Positions 25,494-33,980 of a stretch of 64,000 nt of DNA are shown piece after piece. The first letter of the stretch is position 1, and every line of letters starts with the position of its first letter. The DNA lies in assembly GCA_964419935.1 (NCBI GenBank), contig CAYQQJ010000004.1, forward strand, positions 1 through 64,000, in the 5' to 3' direction. The stretch is from CAYQQJ01 sp964419935 (lineage in GTDB: Bacteria; Pseudomonadota; Gammaproteobacteria; Pseudomonadales; Cellvibrionaceae). A program made the translations under genes and the position numbers. The notes under the pieces were generated by a model, which was given only the letters and a program-made list of their open reading frames with translations, did not search any database and had not been told where the DNA came from.

Positions 25494-26735
25494 CTAGTCA
25501 AAGCAGTGACTGATTTGTCCAGCACCCACGTTGGCGTTGAGGTGAACCTTGACGAACTGTGGGTCCATCAACGCGTAATCATAAGGGGGCATAAAGCTCC
25601 CGGTCGATATCCCGTGCGCACTTCTGCATGGTGGCGTACTGGCATTGCAGGAACCGCCTCCGGTAATGTCGGAAAACAGGTTGTGCTCTACATTCCAGTA
25701 ACCCAGTTCAGGACTATCCATAGACACTATGGGGTCCTTGACGCTTTCAAAGACGTTCCCGTCAATACGCATCTCCGCTCTCATACGTGCATTGATACCG
25801 GAGCCTGCGACCTGGTGATAGTAATTGTTAAAGACGTGGCCTTCGCCATAGCGGAACAGGGGCAAACGGGAATTCACGTTTTCCCAATAGTTGTGGCTAA
25901 ACGTCACCGTGCGTTCTGTATCTTCTTCGGCACTATCGGACGAACCCCATAATGATGTTTTCCAGCTGTCGTGCAGGTAGTTATAGGAGATGGTGATATG
26001 CCCCACGTCTCCCCGACCACTGACGAGCTCGTCATGATAGTCCTTATTGTTACAATCGCTTGTGCAATCATCCGGAATAGCTGGTGTGAGCGAGTTGAAC
26101 AGTTCGTTGTGATCAATCCAGATGTTGCGAATTGGTCCATCGCGCCCGTCCAGGCTGATGATATCCCCCGCGCCATGGGACTGGGGCACTTGGCTCATAG
26201 TGAGGTTGCGGATAATAATATTGCTGGCACCGTGTCTGATCTCAAGACCCACGCCAATAAACGCGGCATTGGCACGCCCCAAAATCGACACGTTATTGCG
26301 ACGGATATCAATACCGTCCTTGTTTGAATTTTCCCAGGTAATTTCACCATCCACATAAATAGTCAATGGACGGTCAGCGAACTCCTCCGCTTGCAGGGCA
26401 TCCCGCAATTCAGCTCCGGTGGAAACCGTCTGCTCATAAATACCACTACCCAGGTCCGCGCCGCCCGTGGTGCCGTTGCCCAGGCTGGCGTAGCCCTGCA
26501 CCCTATTGGCCGCGTCACAGGATAATGTTTCACTGGGATCACCTTCGAAGGTGAAGTCATCAGTTATTGAGCCACCAGAAGATGAACTGCTGGATGAACT
26601 GGAAGATGAACTGCTTGAAGAAGAACTTGACGAGCTGCTGGAAGACGTCGTCGAACCACTATCAGAGGAGCCGCCGCCGCATGCTGTCAGCAGGCCGGCA
26701 AATACAATAATACCTAAAGGCTTCGTTGCCATCAT
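25494..26735 (-). CDS. PL1 pectate lyase lipoprotein with poly-serine linker
   Basis: A 413-residue secreted lipoprotein: lipobox LTAC near residues 16-19, then a linker of about two dozen consecutive serines, then a right-handed beta-helix pectate lyase domain (about 60-413). The domain has the PL1 calcium-site motif IWIDHNELF, the VSGRGDVGHITISYNYLHDS core, and the NSRLPLFRYGEGH segment with the catalytic Arg. It would cleave homogalacturonan at the cell surface. Poly-serine linkers are typical of Cellvibrionaceae carbohydrate enzymes. It is the last gene of the three-gene pectin locus, 125 bp after the 781-residue lipoprotein. Confidence 0.93.
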   Translation of the reverse strand: MMATKPLGIIVFAGLLTACGGGSSDSGSTTSSSSSSSSSSSSSSSSSSSSSSSGGSITDDFTFEGDPSETLSCDAANRVQGYASLGNGTTGGADLGSGIYEQTVSTGAELRDALQAEEFADRPLTIYVDGEITWENSNKDGIDIRRNNVSILGRANAAFIGVGLEIRHGASNIIIRNLTMSQVPQSHGAGDIISLDGRDGPIRNIWIDHNELFNSLTPAIPDDCTSDCNNKDYHDELVSGRGDVGHITISYNYLHDSWKTSLWGSSDSAEEDTERTVTFSHNYWENVNSRLPLFRYGEGHVFNNYYHQVAGSGINARMRAEMRIDGNVFESVKDPIVSMDSPELGYWNVEHNLFSDITGGGSCNASTPPCRSAHGISTGSFMPPYDYALMDPQFVKVHLNANVGAGQISHCFD

Positions 26736-26860
26736 GACGATATTCTCGCTTATTGGAGATAAATTGCGTTTCAGGAAGGAACAGGCCGCAGCTCCTTTAG
26801 CGGAAGCTGCGGCCGTTTGCTAGCGTTTCTGAGTTCTCACGCTATGGTCTTCAAAGTGGG

Positions 26861-29206
26861 TTATTCAGCCGTAACCGGTGTGATTGAAATGTTGTCGAAC
26901 TCCATCGTCACGTCAGCATCTCCTGGTGCACCGAAGAATCCAACATACCAGGCATCATCGGCTGCGGTCGCAGCAAAATCGGCACCGGATTTGCTATTTT
27001 CCTTGATCCAAGTGCTACCATTATCGTGAGAGATCCACCAGGTAACGCGTTTATCTTCGCCGTCATCAGCAACCTCCATGCGAATCCAATCACCTACCGC
27101 CAGAGGTTCGCCAACGTCTGACCGGGAGCGACTACCGCCGTCCTTCAACGTAATGCGTGAACCTGTGAGTGCGCCACCATCTCCATCGACATAGAAACTC
27201 AACTCAGCATAGGCTCCCAGATCCGCATAGACTTCCGCGTACTCCAGGCTGGTAGTCACCATCATGCCAAAACGATAGCCATCGCCTCCGGATTCCGGGG
27301 CATCAATGGCTGTCACTTGAGCCGTTATCGCGAAATCGCTCATATCGATCTGCTGATGAGCAAAAAAGAAGGCGTGATTACTGGAGTTAACCTTGCCACC
27401 CGTCGCAGTCAAAGTAACGGATGATTCGGTATTCTCCGCAATGCTTCCTGAAGGCGCGACACCCGGTTCACCAAGCAACGGTAAGGCCTGCCCGGCCCAA
27501 GCTGTCTCTCCCGGACCTTCACCCTGATAATCAACAACAATGCTCGAAACTACGATACCACCCTCACCTTCCGCGGCGTTGTCGCAATTACCGGGACAGC
27601 GGAACATCAGGAACGAAGATTCAGTGCCGAGATGCTCCTCAATAACCAGCGGTTCAGTTGTTGTAACACCAGTAGTCTCATCAGTGGAGGTAACAGTCAC
27701 TGGCTCGCCATTCATGGTGACGGCTCCGGGAACATTGATAACCAAGGTTCCTGTCTCCAAACCATCCGACGGCAGAATTTCAACCAGTCTAGACGCAGCA
27801 CCATGGGGTCCGGTATCGGCACTACTGGTTGCGTTGTCTATCTGAACCTGGAAGCCATCACCATCAACTTTTTTGAACGTCGGAACCTCATCAATTTCTA
27901 TAGTAATGCTGTAGTCATAGCTAAGATCCATATCGCCAGTCGGCGCAGGATTTTCTTCCGTACCAGGAATGTAGCCCGCCGCCCAATAGGCGTTACCGAA
28001 ACGCATGACCGCCGCGTCACCTTCACCCTCGATAAAAATGCGGCTGGCTGAACTTAGCGCGGTATAGAATGGTTTGGTCGGAGCATCCGAGATTGCGAGG
28101 AAATCACCTGCCGCGTCCTCTCCACCAAAAAACTCATCACGGCCAACACTGAAATCAACATTCAGCGGCAACTCGGTGAACATTTGACCCTTCACTGACG
28201 GTGGCGGTGCCTGCTCGTAAAGCCCTTCTGCCGCCTCGCAGGGCAAGTAGTTAACATAGTCACCATTCTCGTTTTGATGCTCAATCACCAGATCACTGAT
28301 AACCGCGTAGCCACCTGAACTCACCCGCAACTGCAGATACGAATGCTCGGTGCCGAATACATCAGCTGTGGCGCTTATCAGCCCCAGAGTTTCACCATTG
28401 GCATCCACCTGCTGTGCAGAACCGGGCACGTCAATAACGAGTCGATTTCCGGGGATCAGGTTTGCGGCGGCAGTGCCGAGCAACTTGGACTGATCACCAT
28501 GGATGGACTGGCCCTGGTTGCCACCGGAGTTGTTATCAACGTACAACTCAAGGTTGCCGCCACTACCGGCCCCGGCAAGACCACTGTCTTTCAGACAGAA
28601 TGAGACTCGGTAGGGTTGGCTTAAATCGAGTTCGCCCCAGCTTGAACTCACCGGCGCATTACTGGTTTTATTTTTTGCGTCACCCTCTTCAGAGTCTGCA
28701 GCCGTGACCACATCTGGAAGCAGCTGACCGATGGTGAAACGCGCATTGGATAGTGCGAGATATCCATCGCCAACAAGCAAGCTGTAGTCGACGTCTTCAG
28801 AGATAACCTGCTCGCCAGTCACTTCGTCCACATCCCAAAGGCCCGCGGTCGCATAATAAAAAGCAGGGAATGGATCCTCATGGACAGTGCCATCTGGCAA
28901 GGTCTGGGGATTTGCAGAATTCAGTGTTTTGTATTCAGGCGAGAAAAAATATTCTGCTTCGTTGGTGCCGGCCGCCGCGCTTGTTTCAAAGCGCTCAATC
29001 AGCGGGAATTCCTGGTTGCTGATATCAAGCTCGGTAACAACCGGATCGTCAACACACCCCAAAACACCACAATCACCTCCGCTACTACTGGAGCTGGAGC
29101 TTGAGCTCGATCCGGAGCTGTTACTACTGCTACTGCCCCCACCGCCGCAGGCGGCCAACATTGAGCTTGCCATCAGCATGGCAGCAAATAATTTAGCTTT
29201 TGTCAT
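26861..29206 (-). CDS. Poly-serine lipoprotein with duplicated beta modules, function unknown
   Basis: A 781-residue lipoprotein with lipobox LAAC near residue 20 and a short poly-Ser/Gly linker. It has no known catalytic motif. Two segments look like a tandem duplication. The first (about 150-330) contains NRLVIDVPG, GTEHSYLQLR and GGYAVISDLVIEHQ; the second (about 400-560) contains GTLVINVPG, GTESSFLMFR and GGIVVSSIVVDYQ. The last 190 residues (HAFFFAHQQIDMSDFAITAQ to EFDNISI) resemble a concanavalin-like/DUF1349 beta-sandwich. Its place between a TonB receptor and a pectate lyase suggests surface glycan binding. That is inference. Confidence 0.85.
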   Translation of the reverse strand: MTKAKLFAAMLMASSMLAACGGGGSSSSNSSGSSSSSSSSSSGGDCGVLGCVDDPVVTELDISNQEFPLIERFETSAAAGTNEAEYFFSPEYKTLNSANPQTLPDGTVHEDPFPAFYYATAGLWDVDEVTGEQVISEDVDYSLLVGDGYLALSNARFTIGQLLPDVVTAADSEEGDAKNKTSNAPVSSSWGELDLSQPYRVSFCLKDSGLAGAGSGGNLELYVDNNSGGNQGQSIHGDQSKLLGTAAANLIPGNRLVIDVPGSAQQVDANGETLGLISATADVFGTEHSYLQLRVSSGGYAVISDLVIEHQNENGDYVNYLPCEAAEGLYEQAPPPSVKGQMFTELPLNVDFSVGRDEFFGGEDAAGDFLAISDAPTKPFYTALSSASRIFIEGEGDAAVMRFGNAYWAAGYIPGTEENPAPTGDMDLSYDYSITIEIDEVPTFKKVDGDGFQVQIDNATSSADTGPHGAASRLVEILPSDGLETGTLVINVPGAVTMNGEPVTVTSTDETTGVTTTEPLVIEEHLGTESSFLMFRCPGNCDNAAEGEGGIVVSSIVVDYQGEGPGETAWAGQALPLLGEPGVAPSGSIAENTESSVTLTATGGKVNSSNHAFFFAHQQIDMSDFAITAQVTAIDAPESGGDGYRFGMMVTTSLEYAEVYADLGAYAELSFYVDGDGGALTGSRITLKDGGSRSRSDVGEPLAVGDWIRMEVADDGEDKRVTWWISHDNGSTWIKENSKSGADFAATAADDAWYVGFFGAPGDADVTMEFDNISITPVTAE

Positions 29207-29346
29207 GGATTGATCTCCTATGTTTTTATTGAGTCGATTCTCATGGATAGATCTTGATCTTGCATAAAAAGCACATTGCCAAACGCTTGCTGCTTTTCAA
29301 GGCAGCGCCCCTCATCCCGCTTGCCGCTGTGCATGGGTTGCCAGAC

Positions 29347-32300
29347 TTACCAGAACCGTATGTTGATTCCGGCTTGGTAGGTTCGGCCGAGTCCTTCGGA
29401 CTTATAAAGAACATTACCGCTCGAGTGTTCATTCCCTCGGTAGTAGAAGACGTCTACGTCCTCGGTAACATTCATGACGTCAAAGTAAAATTTGACATTG
29501 GAGTTCAGGCTGTACGTTGCTTTAAAGTCCAGCCCGAATACCGCATCCTGATATACATCCGCCCAGCGTTGGCAGTATTCGGAATAGACGGTTCCATCCC
29601 CCGCCGCGTTGGCAAGCGCATTGGAATTGCCAGCGTCATTCAGCTGTGCCCACTGAGCATCCCGATCAATATCCGCCTGTGAGCAGGTGCCGATCTGGTT
29701 GAGGATTTTGCTTCGATAATTTCCGATCAAACGCGCTGATGCGAAATCATTTTCCCAACCAATGGACATATTGGCCGTTACGTCTGCCTGATTGGGCATA
29801 GGCGTTTCTTCTGCACGCACTGTTTCCCCGGCATCAGCCTTACTATCGAGTAACGTCAGGTTGCTGGTGATAAATAATCCATTATTGAAGAATTCGGAAT
29901 AGCTCAATTCCAGTCCGTAAACCTGCGCTTTATCGCCATTAACGGTGGTATCCACATTGTGGAAAACAAAGTTGGGATCAATTTTGAAGATGTTAGTGGT
30001 GAAATCGTCCGTACTTGGAACACCGCCATCGGTTGAATCGATCTGGTCAATAGCTTGGCGCACATTGTCCGGCAGCTGTTCGCGGGTGTAGGACGTGCCG
30101 CGGATATCTACAATGTAATCAGACAGGTCCTTGTAGAATACTGCCGCTTCAAGAAAACGCCCGTTGTCACCATACCAACTGACAGACGCATCAAAGTTGG
30201 TGGCCTCCATAGCGGTTAGGTCGGTATTCCCCAGGCGAAGCGCGTTACCACCTGGCGCCAATGACAACTGTTCAGAAATATCTCGTACAAAACCGTCTTC
30301 ACCCAACTCCGGCTGAATACCTAAGTCACCTTTTATATTGTCACTGCAACGATCTCGTTCATTGCTGGTGCCCTGGTTAAGCGGTGTTTCTCGGCATAGT
30401 TTTACACGGTCGCTAAATTCAGCCTGGGCGGACGCCTGACCAAAGCTCGGGCGTGTAAAACTGGTCCAGATCGCGCCGCGCACCAGCAATTGATCGGTGG
30501 CATCCCAACGCAAGTGCAGGCCGGGATAAACGCCGTCGTATTCATTGACTACGTAGCCCCCTCCATTGGGATCAGTCAACGGCATAACAATATCCCGCGC
30601 GAATCCTTCATCTTCCTGGAACCGGTCGTGACGCATACTGAGATATCCGGTTGAGCCGTATTCTGTTTGGACATAACGCGCACCCGCGATGAGGCTTGCG
30701 TTATCGGCAATCTGGAATTCGCCCATCAGATATGCTTCATCGCTATTTTCATACACTGAATAGTTTTCGCTGTTGCTCGCGGCGCCCGAACGCAATGGAT
30801 CCAGTGAAAGTGGAATTTTGCGAGTGGCATCAATCAGCATTTCGGCATCATGAATGGTGATGAAGTCATGATCAAAACGATCATTGCGCGGGGTATAAGT
30901 ATCGAATCCCGAGAGTCCAATAGTGGTATTCGCCCAGAGCGCGCAGTCCATATCCTCGCCACAGCCATCCGTATAATCTTGTGGATTTACGCTCCAAATC
31001 GCCCTGTCGCGAAACCTGTCCCGCTCTTTCAGTTGAACGCCAGCGGATACGTAGTTGACGACTCCATTATGGAAATCCTTGCGCAGATTCACCTGGACCT
31101 GCTCAACATCATCGGTTCTCAGCCCGTCTTCAAGATAAAGGTTGTCGTAGGAAAGCCCACCTTGGTAACGCTCGCCGAGAACATAGGGACGACTGCCGGT
31201 ATAACCACTGGTGCCTGGAACGCCTGATGACGGAAAAGGGGTTCCCGCCCTGGTCGCAAGATTGGCCAAAGCACCGGAGGCGATAGTCCTCGCCATGATG
31301 TCTTCCCTGTCAAGCTGGCCGACCATAGGCAGATATCGTTTGCGAAATTGCACGCGCCGGTCGTCCGGGTTCTCCCGTTCGCTGCTGGAGGTGTGGTACT
31401 CGTAATCCAAAGTCCAGGTATCCGCAAAGACGTTTTCACCACCCAAGGTAACCGTAGTGTTGGTGTCTTCCGCTTTCTGGATAAATACCCGCTGCTGCAA
31501 ATCTGCATTACCGACCGCAAAAAGATTGTCGTGAGGAAACCCTTCCTCGGGAACCGGCTCAAACCCGGGATCCACATACGCAATATAACGAGCATCACCA
31601 GCGCCGAAGTTGTAGTACTCCCGCAGGGTTAATTCTTCGTCTGTATAATCGGTTCTTGCAACGCGCAGGTAATATTCACTGTCTGCCGTGGGTCGCCAAC
31701 CAAGGTCCAAAGTGGCGGCCGAACGCGTACGCTCGCTTTCGTCCTGACGCACCTCAAAGTTGTTGGGGGTTAGCATGCGGGGCAGACCAATGTATGGGTC
31801 AGCGCCCAATACATTCTCATCTTCGAAGTTATAAAAATAGTTTTGGCTGTAATCCAGAGAGGTATACTCGTTGCCCTCGTAGTTGCTACTGGGGCCGATA
31901 CCGGGGCGCGATGGTCTGATGTAACGCAGACCGGCGTCATTAACGATCTGATTAACTTCTGTGGCGCGCTCTTCGTGCGACAGGGATATCGCGATGCCGA
32001 CCGAGTCATCGGCCAGTAACTTGGTCCCAATCAGTGTCGCCTTGGGGGAAAAATCGCCGCGTTGTTCGTGCATTGCACCTTGAACTGATACGCGCAAACT
32101 ATCTTCGCCACGGCTAAATGCTGTTACTGAATTAACGTTCACGCGACCGGCGATCGAGTTGAGATCCATGTCGGGTGTGAGCGATTTGAAAACTTCGATA
32201 GAACCCATCAAATCAGCGGGAATAGTGTTCAGCCCCACTGCGCGTCCATCTCCGCTAGCCGATGCCAGCTCGGAATTGTTCATGCTAACTCCGACAAAAC

Positions 32301-32610
32301 CCGCCCCCATACCCCGGATGTTGACGAATTCGCCCTGACCGTCGGATTTAGTGATAGTGACGCCGGGTAGTCGCTGGAGCGCTTCCGCTACGTTTTGATC
32401 GGCAAAGTTACCGGCGTCATCCTGGGAAATAACGGAGCTGAAAACATCTTTTTCCCGCTCCATTTCACGGGCATTGGCTTCGGAACTTCGAACCCCTTCA
32501 ACAATAACTTCTTCCACTCGTTCAGGTGCATCCTGAGCCACTACAGTTACTGGATAAACCAGTGTTGCAGCAATTATTGTTGCCATCGGCTTAAGATTCA
32601 GTCTTGGCAT
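29347..32610 (-). CDS. TonB-dependent receptor of the pectin locus
   Basis: A 1087-residue outer-membrane receptor. It has a signal peptide (to about VVA-Q26), a TonB-box-like EEVIVEG, a plug domain (GNFADQNVAEALQRLPGVTI, then GEFVNIRGMGAGFVGVSMNN), a long 22-strand barrel, and a C-terminal Phe-Trp end (INIRFW). The size and plug motifs fit the carbohydrate-type TIGR01782-like receptors rather than siderophore receptors. It is the first gene of the locus, with the lipoprotein starting 140 bp downstream, and probably imports oligogalacturonides. No transcription factor or inner-membrane transporter is linked. Confidence 0.92.
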   Translation of the reverse strand: MPRLNLKPMATIIAATLVYPVTVVAQDAPERVEEVIVEGVRSSEANAREMEREKDVFSSVISQDDAGNFADQNVAEALQRLPGVTITKSDGQGEFVNIRGMGAGFVGVSMNNSELASASGDGRAVGLNTIPADLMGSIEVFKSLTPDMDLNSIAGRVNVNSVTAFSRGEDSLRVSVQGAMHEQRGDFSPKATLIGTKLLADDSVGIAISLSHEERATEVNQIVNDAGLRYIRPSRPGIGPSSNYEGNEYTSLDYSQNYFYNFEDENVLGADPYIGLPRMLTPNNFEVRQDESERTRSAATLDLGWRPTADSEYYLRVARTDYTDEELTLREYYNFGAGDARYIAYVDPGFEPVPEEGFPHDNLFAVGNADLQQRVFIQKAEDTNTTVTLGGENVFADTWTLDYEYHTSSSERENPDDRRVQFRKRYLPMVGQLDREDIMARTIASGALANLATRAGTPFPSSGVPGTSGYTGSRPYVLGERYQGGLSYDNLYLEDGLRTDDVEQVQVNLRKDFHNGVVNYVSAGVQLKERDRFRDRAIWSVNPQDYTDGCGEDMDCALWANTTIGLSGFDTYTPRNDRFDHDFITIHDAEMLIDATRKIPLSLDPLRSGAASNSENYSVYENSDEAYLMGEFQIADNASLIAGARYVQTEYGSTGYLSMRHDRFQEDEGFARDIVMPLTDPNGGGYVVNEYDGVYPGLHLRWDATDQLLVRGAIWTSFTRPSFGQASAQAEFSDRVKLCRETPLNQGTSNERDRCSDNIKGDLGIQPELGEDGFVRDISEQLSLAPGGNALRLGNTDLTAMEATNFDASVSWYGDNGRFLEAAVFYKDLSDYIVDIRGTSYTREQLPDNVRQAIDQIDSTDGGVPSTDDFTTNIFKIDPNFVFHNVDTTVNGDKAQVYGLELSYSEFFNNGLFITSNLTLLDSKADAGETVRAEETPMPNQADVTANMSIGWENDFASARLIGNYRSKILNQIGTCSQADIDRDAQWAQLNDAGNSNALANAAGDGTVYSEYCQRWADVYQDAVFGLDFKATYSLNSNVKFYFDVMNVTEDVDVFYYRGNEHSSGNVLYKSEGLGRTYQAGINIRFW

Positions 32611-32671
32611 TTTTATTTCTCCGACTAGGTTTGTGCTTTTTATGATGTGTCGATTTCTGAAGCGAATCTGG

Positions 32672-32719
32672 CCGCACAGATCCCCCCTGTGCGGGACGCA
32701 CTCTCACCTCTAGAGGTGA
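32672..32719. promoter_or_regulatory. Paired palindromes upstream of the TonB-dependent receptor
   Basis: Two perfect inverted repeats lie 62-109 bp before the receptor ATG: CCGCACAG/CTGTGCGG with a 7-base loop (32672-32694), and the uninterrupted 16-bp palindrome TCACCTCTAGAGGTGA (32704-32719). They may be operators for a regulator that senses pectin products. The first could also fold in the mRNA leader. Confidence 0.5.
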
Positions 32720-33233
32720 AAGTTCGCGTGGTCTGACATGTCCTGACAGCCGCCTTCGCCTATCGACTTGGCCAATTATTGCGAACCATGGAACCAATAG
32801 TGGCACACACTGGGATACCAAACAAGCCAATGCGGCCTTACCAGTTAATCAGAAAATGGCTCTTGTGATCAGCAAATGCCGTAAAACCGGCGCTCTCAGA
32901 GGGTTTGAGCGTTGGGAGATTGTCAATGAACTATTTCGAATTTTTATTAAAATTTCGTTTTAAACCCAAAATTTTATTAAAAGCTGCGGCTCACAGAACT
33001 ATCTCCGGCACGCAAGCGGAAAGAATTCGGCGAAATGATTAGCGTACCGCTCTCGGCAGACAACCAAATATTGGACAGGCCAATCAGGGCAAAACGCCAA
33101 AAGAGTATTGGCCAGCCTTGGAGGGTCTCTAAGTCTGATTGGCTGAAATCGACAGCCGGCCGCCCCGGGTGACCAAGAAGTCAACCGGGCTTGAGGCTGA
33201 TAGTGAAGAGAGTCTGACGACTATGAGAAGAGT
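32720..33233. other. Intergenic region upstream of the pectin locus
   Basis: No supportable gene. The segment about 32935-32985 is very AT-rich and holds two copies of TTTTATTAAAA, and GGCCAAT/ATTGGCC arms lie near 33080-33115. The region probably holds distal promoter elements for the receptor and the 3' trailer of the small zinc-ribbon gene. Confidence 0.4.
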
Positions 33234-33419
33234 TTAGTGAGCTTCGGTTTTCTGCTTGCCGCAGCGCTCGCACTTGTAAATGGTTACCAGACGACCCTGC
33301 TGCGAATCGAACTGCTTTTCCTGCTTAATAATCCATTTATGGAAGCCGTGACGACACAGGGTTTTACCTTTGTGTATCTCGGTCACTTTCGGCTTTTTGA
33401 AAGGAACAACGTTGCTCAT
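33234..33419 (-). CDS. Small conserved zinc-ribbon-like protein
   Basis: A 61-residue protein beginning MSNVVPFKKP. A C22-x-H24-x2-H27 group and a C50-x2-C53 pair (YKCERCGKQ) are spaced as in a zinc ribbon. Very similar small proteins, also starting with VVPFKKP and having TLCR-GFHKW, are known as hypothetical proteins in Pseudomonas. The function is unknown. It is followed upstream by phhB on the same strand, 125 bp away. Confidence 0.75.
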   Translation of the reverse strand: MSNVVPFKKPKVTEIHKGKTLCRHGFHKWIIKQEKQFDSQQGRLVTIYKCERCGKQKTEAH

Positions 33420-33544
33420 GGTCGAAGGGGGCGTCCTGTTGACTGTGGACCTATCGAGATGGATGGCTTGGAGCGCACCACGATACTGTAGCTTAAAATC
33501 TGTTTTCGTTAATTCGATTATTGCGGCTGACGGTAGTGTCTGTG

Positions 33545-33886
33545 TCAGTCAGCCGCAATGGAATCGGTCTTGGCTGCCATGACGAGATCATTCTTGTGCA
33601 GACCACCGATCTTGTGAGTCCACCAACGCACGGTCACCTTACCCCACTCCACCAACAACGCGGGATGATGATTATTAGCTTCCGCCAGCTCACCCACGGC
33701 GTTGGCAAAGGCCAGTGCCTCGCGAAAGTTCTTGAAGGAGAATACACGCCGCAGCTGCTGCTCGCCGTTCAGCGTCACCAACTCCCAGCCCGGCAGCAGA
33801 GCCGGCAACTTCTGCAGTTCACTCTCGGTCAACTGGGGCGCGCCTGCACGGCAGGCTTCGCATGTTTGTTGCGCTAGATCGGTCAT
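33545..33886 (-). CDS. phhB: Pterin-4a-carbinolamine dehydratase
   Basis: PhhB recycles the pterin cofactor after aromatic amino acid hydroxylation. The 113-residue protein carries the family motif, HHP followed by W nine residues later (NNHHPALLVEWGKVTVRWWTH). Phenylalanine hydroxylase (phhA) is not adjacent, so its partner must be elsewhere. Alternatively it serves another role, as seen for stand-alone PhhB homologues. Confidence 0.93.
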   Translation of the reverse strand: MTDLAQQTCEACRAGAPQLTESELQKLPALLPGWELVTLNGEQQLRRVFSFKNFREALAFANAVGELAEANNHHPALLVEWGKVTVRWWTHKIGGLHKNDLVMAAKTDSIAAD

Positions 33887-33980
33887 GAGCTTTCCTTCAC
33901 AGCTTGTTTGTACACCCTGTTAAGAACCCATAGGTGCAGCGAAGTTCGTCATTTCGTCAGCAGAAATCATCTGCCAGACA

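Noticed and set aside
26550..26680. The serine-codon tract in the pectate lyase gene as a sequencing artefact or CRISPR-like repeat
   Set aside because: The codons vary (TCA, TCT, AGC, AGT) and the frame stays open. Poly-serine linkers are normal in Cellvibrionaceae.
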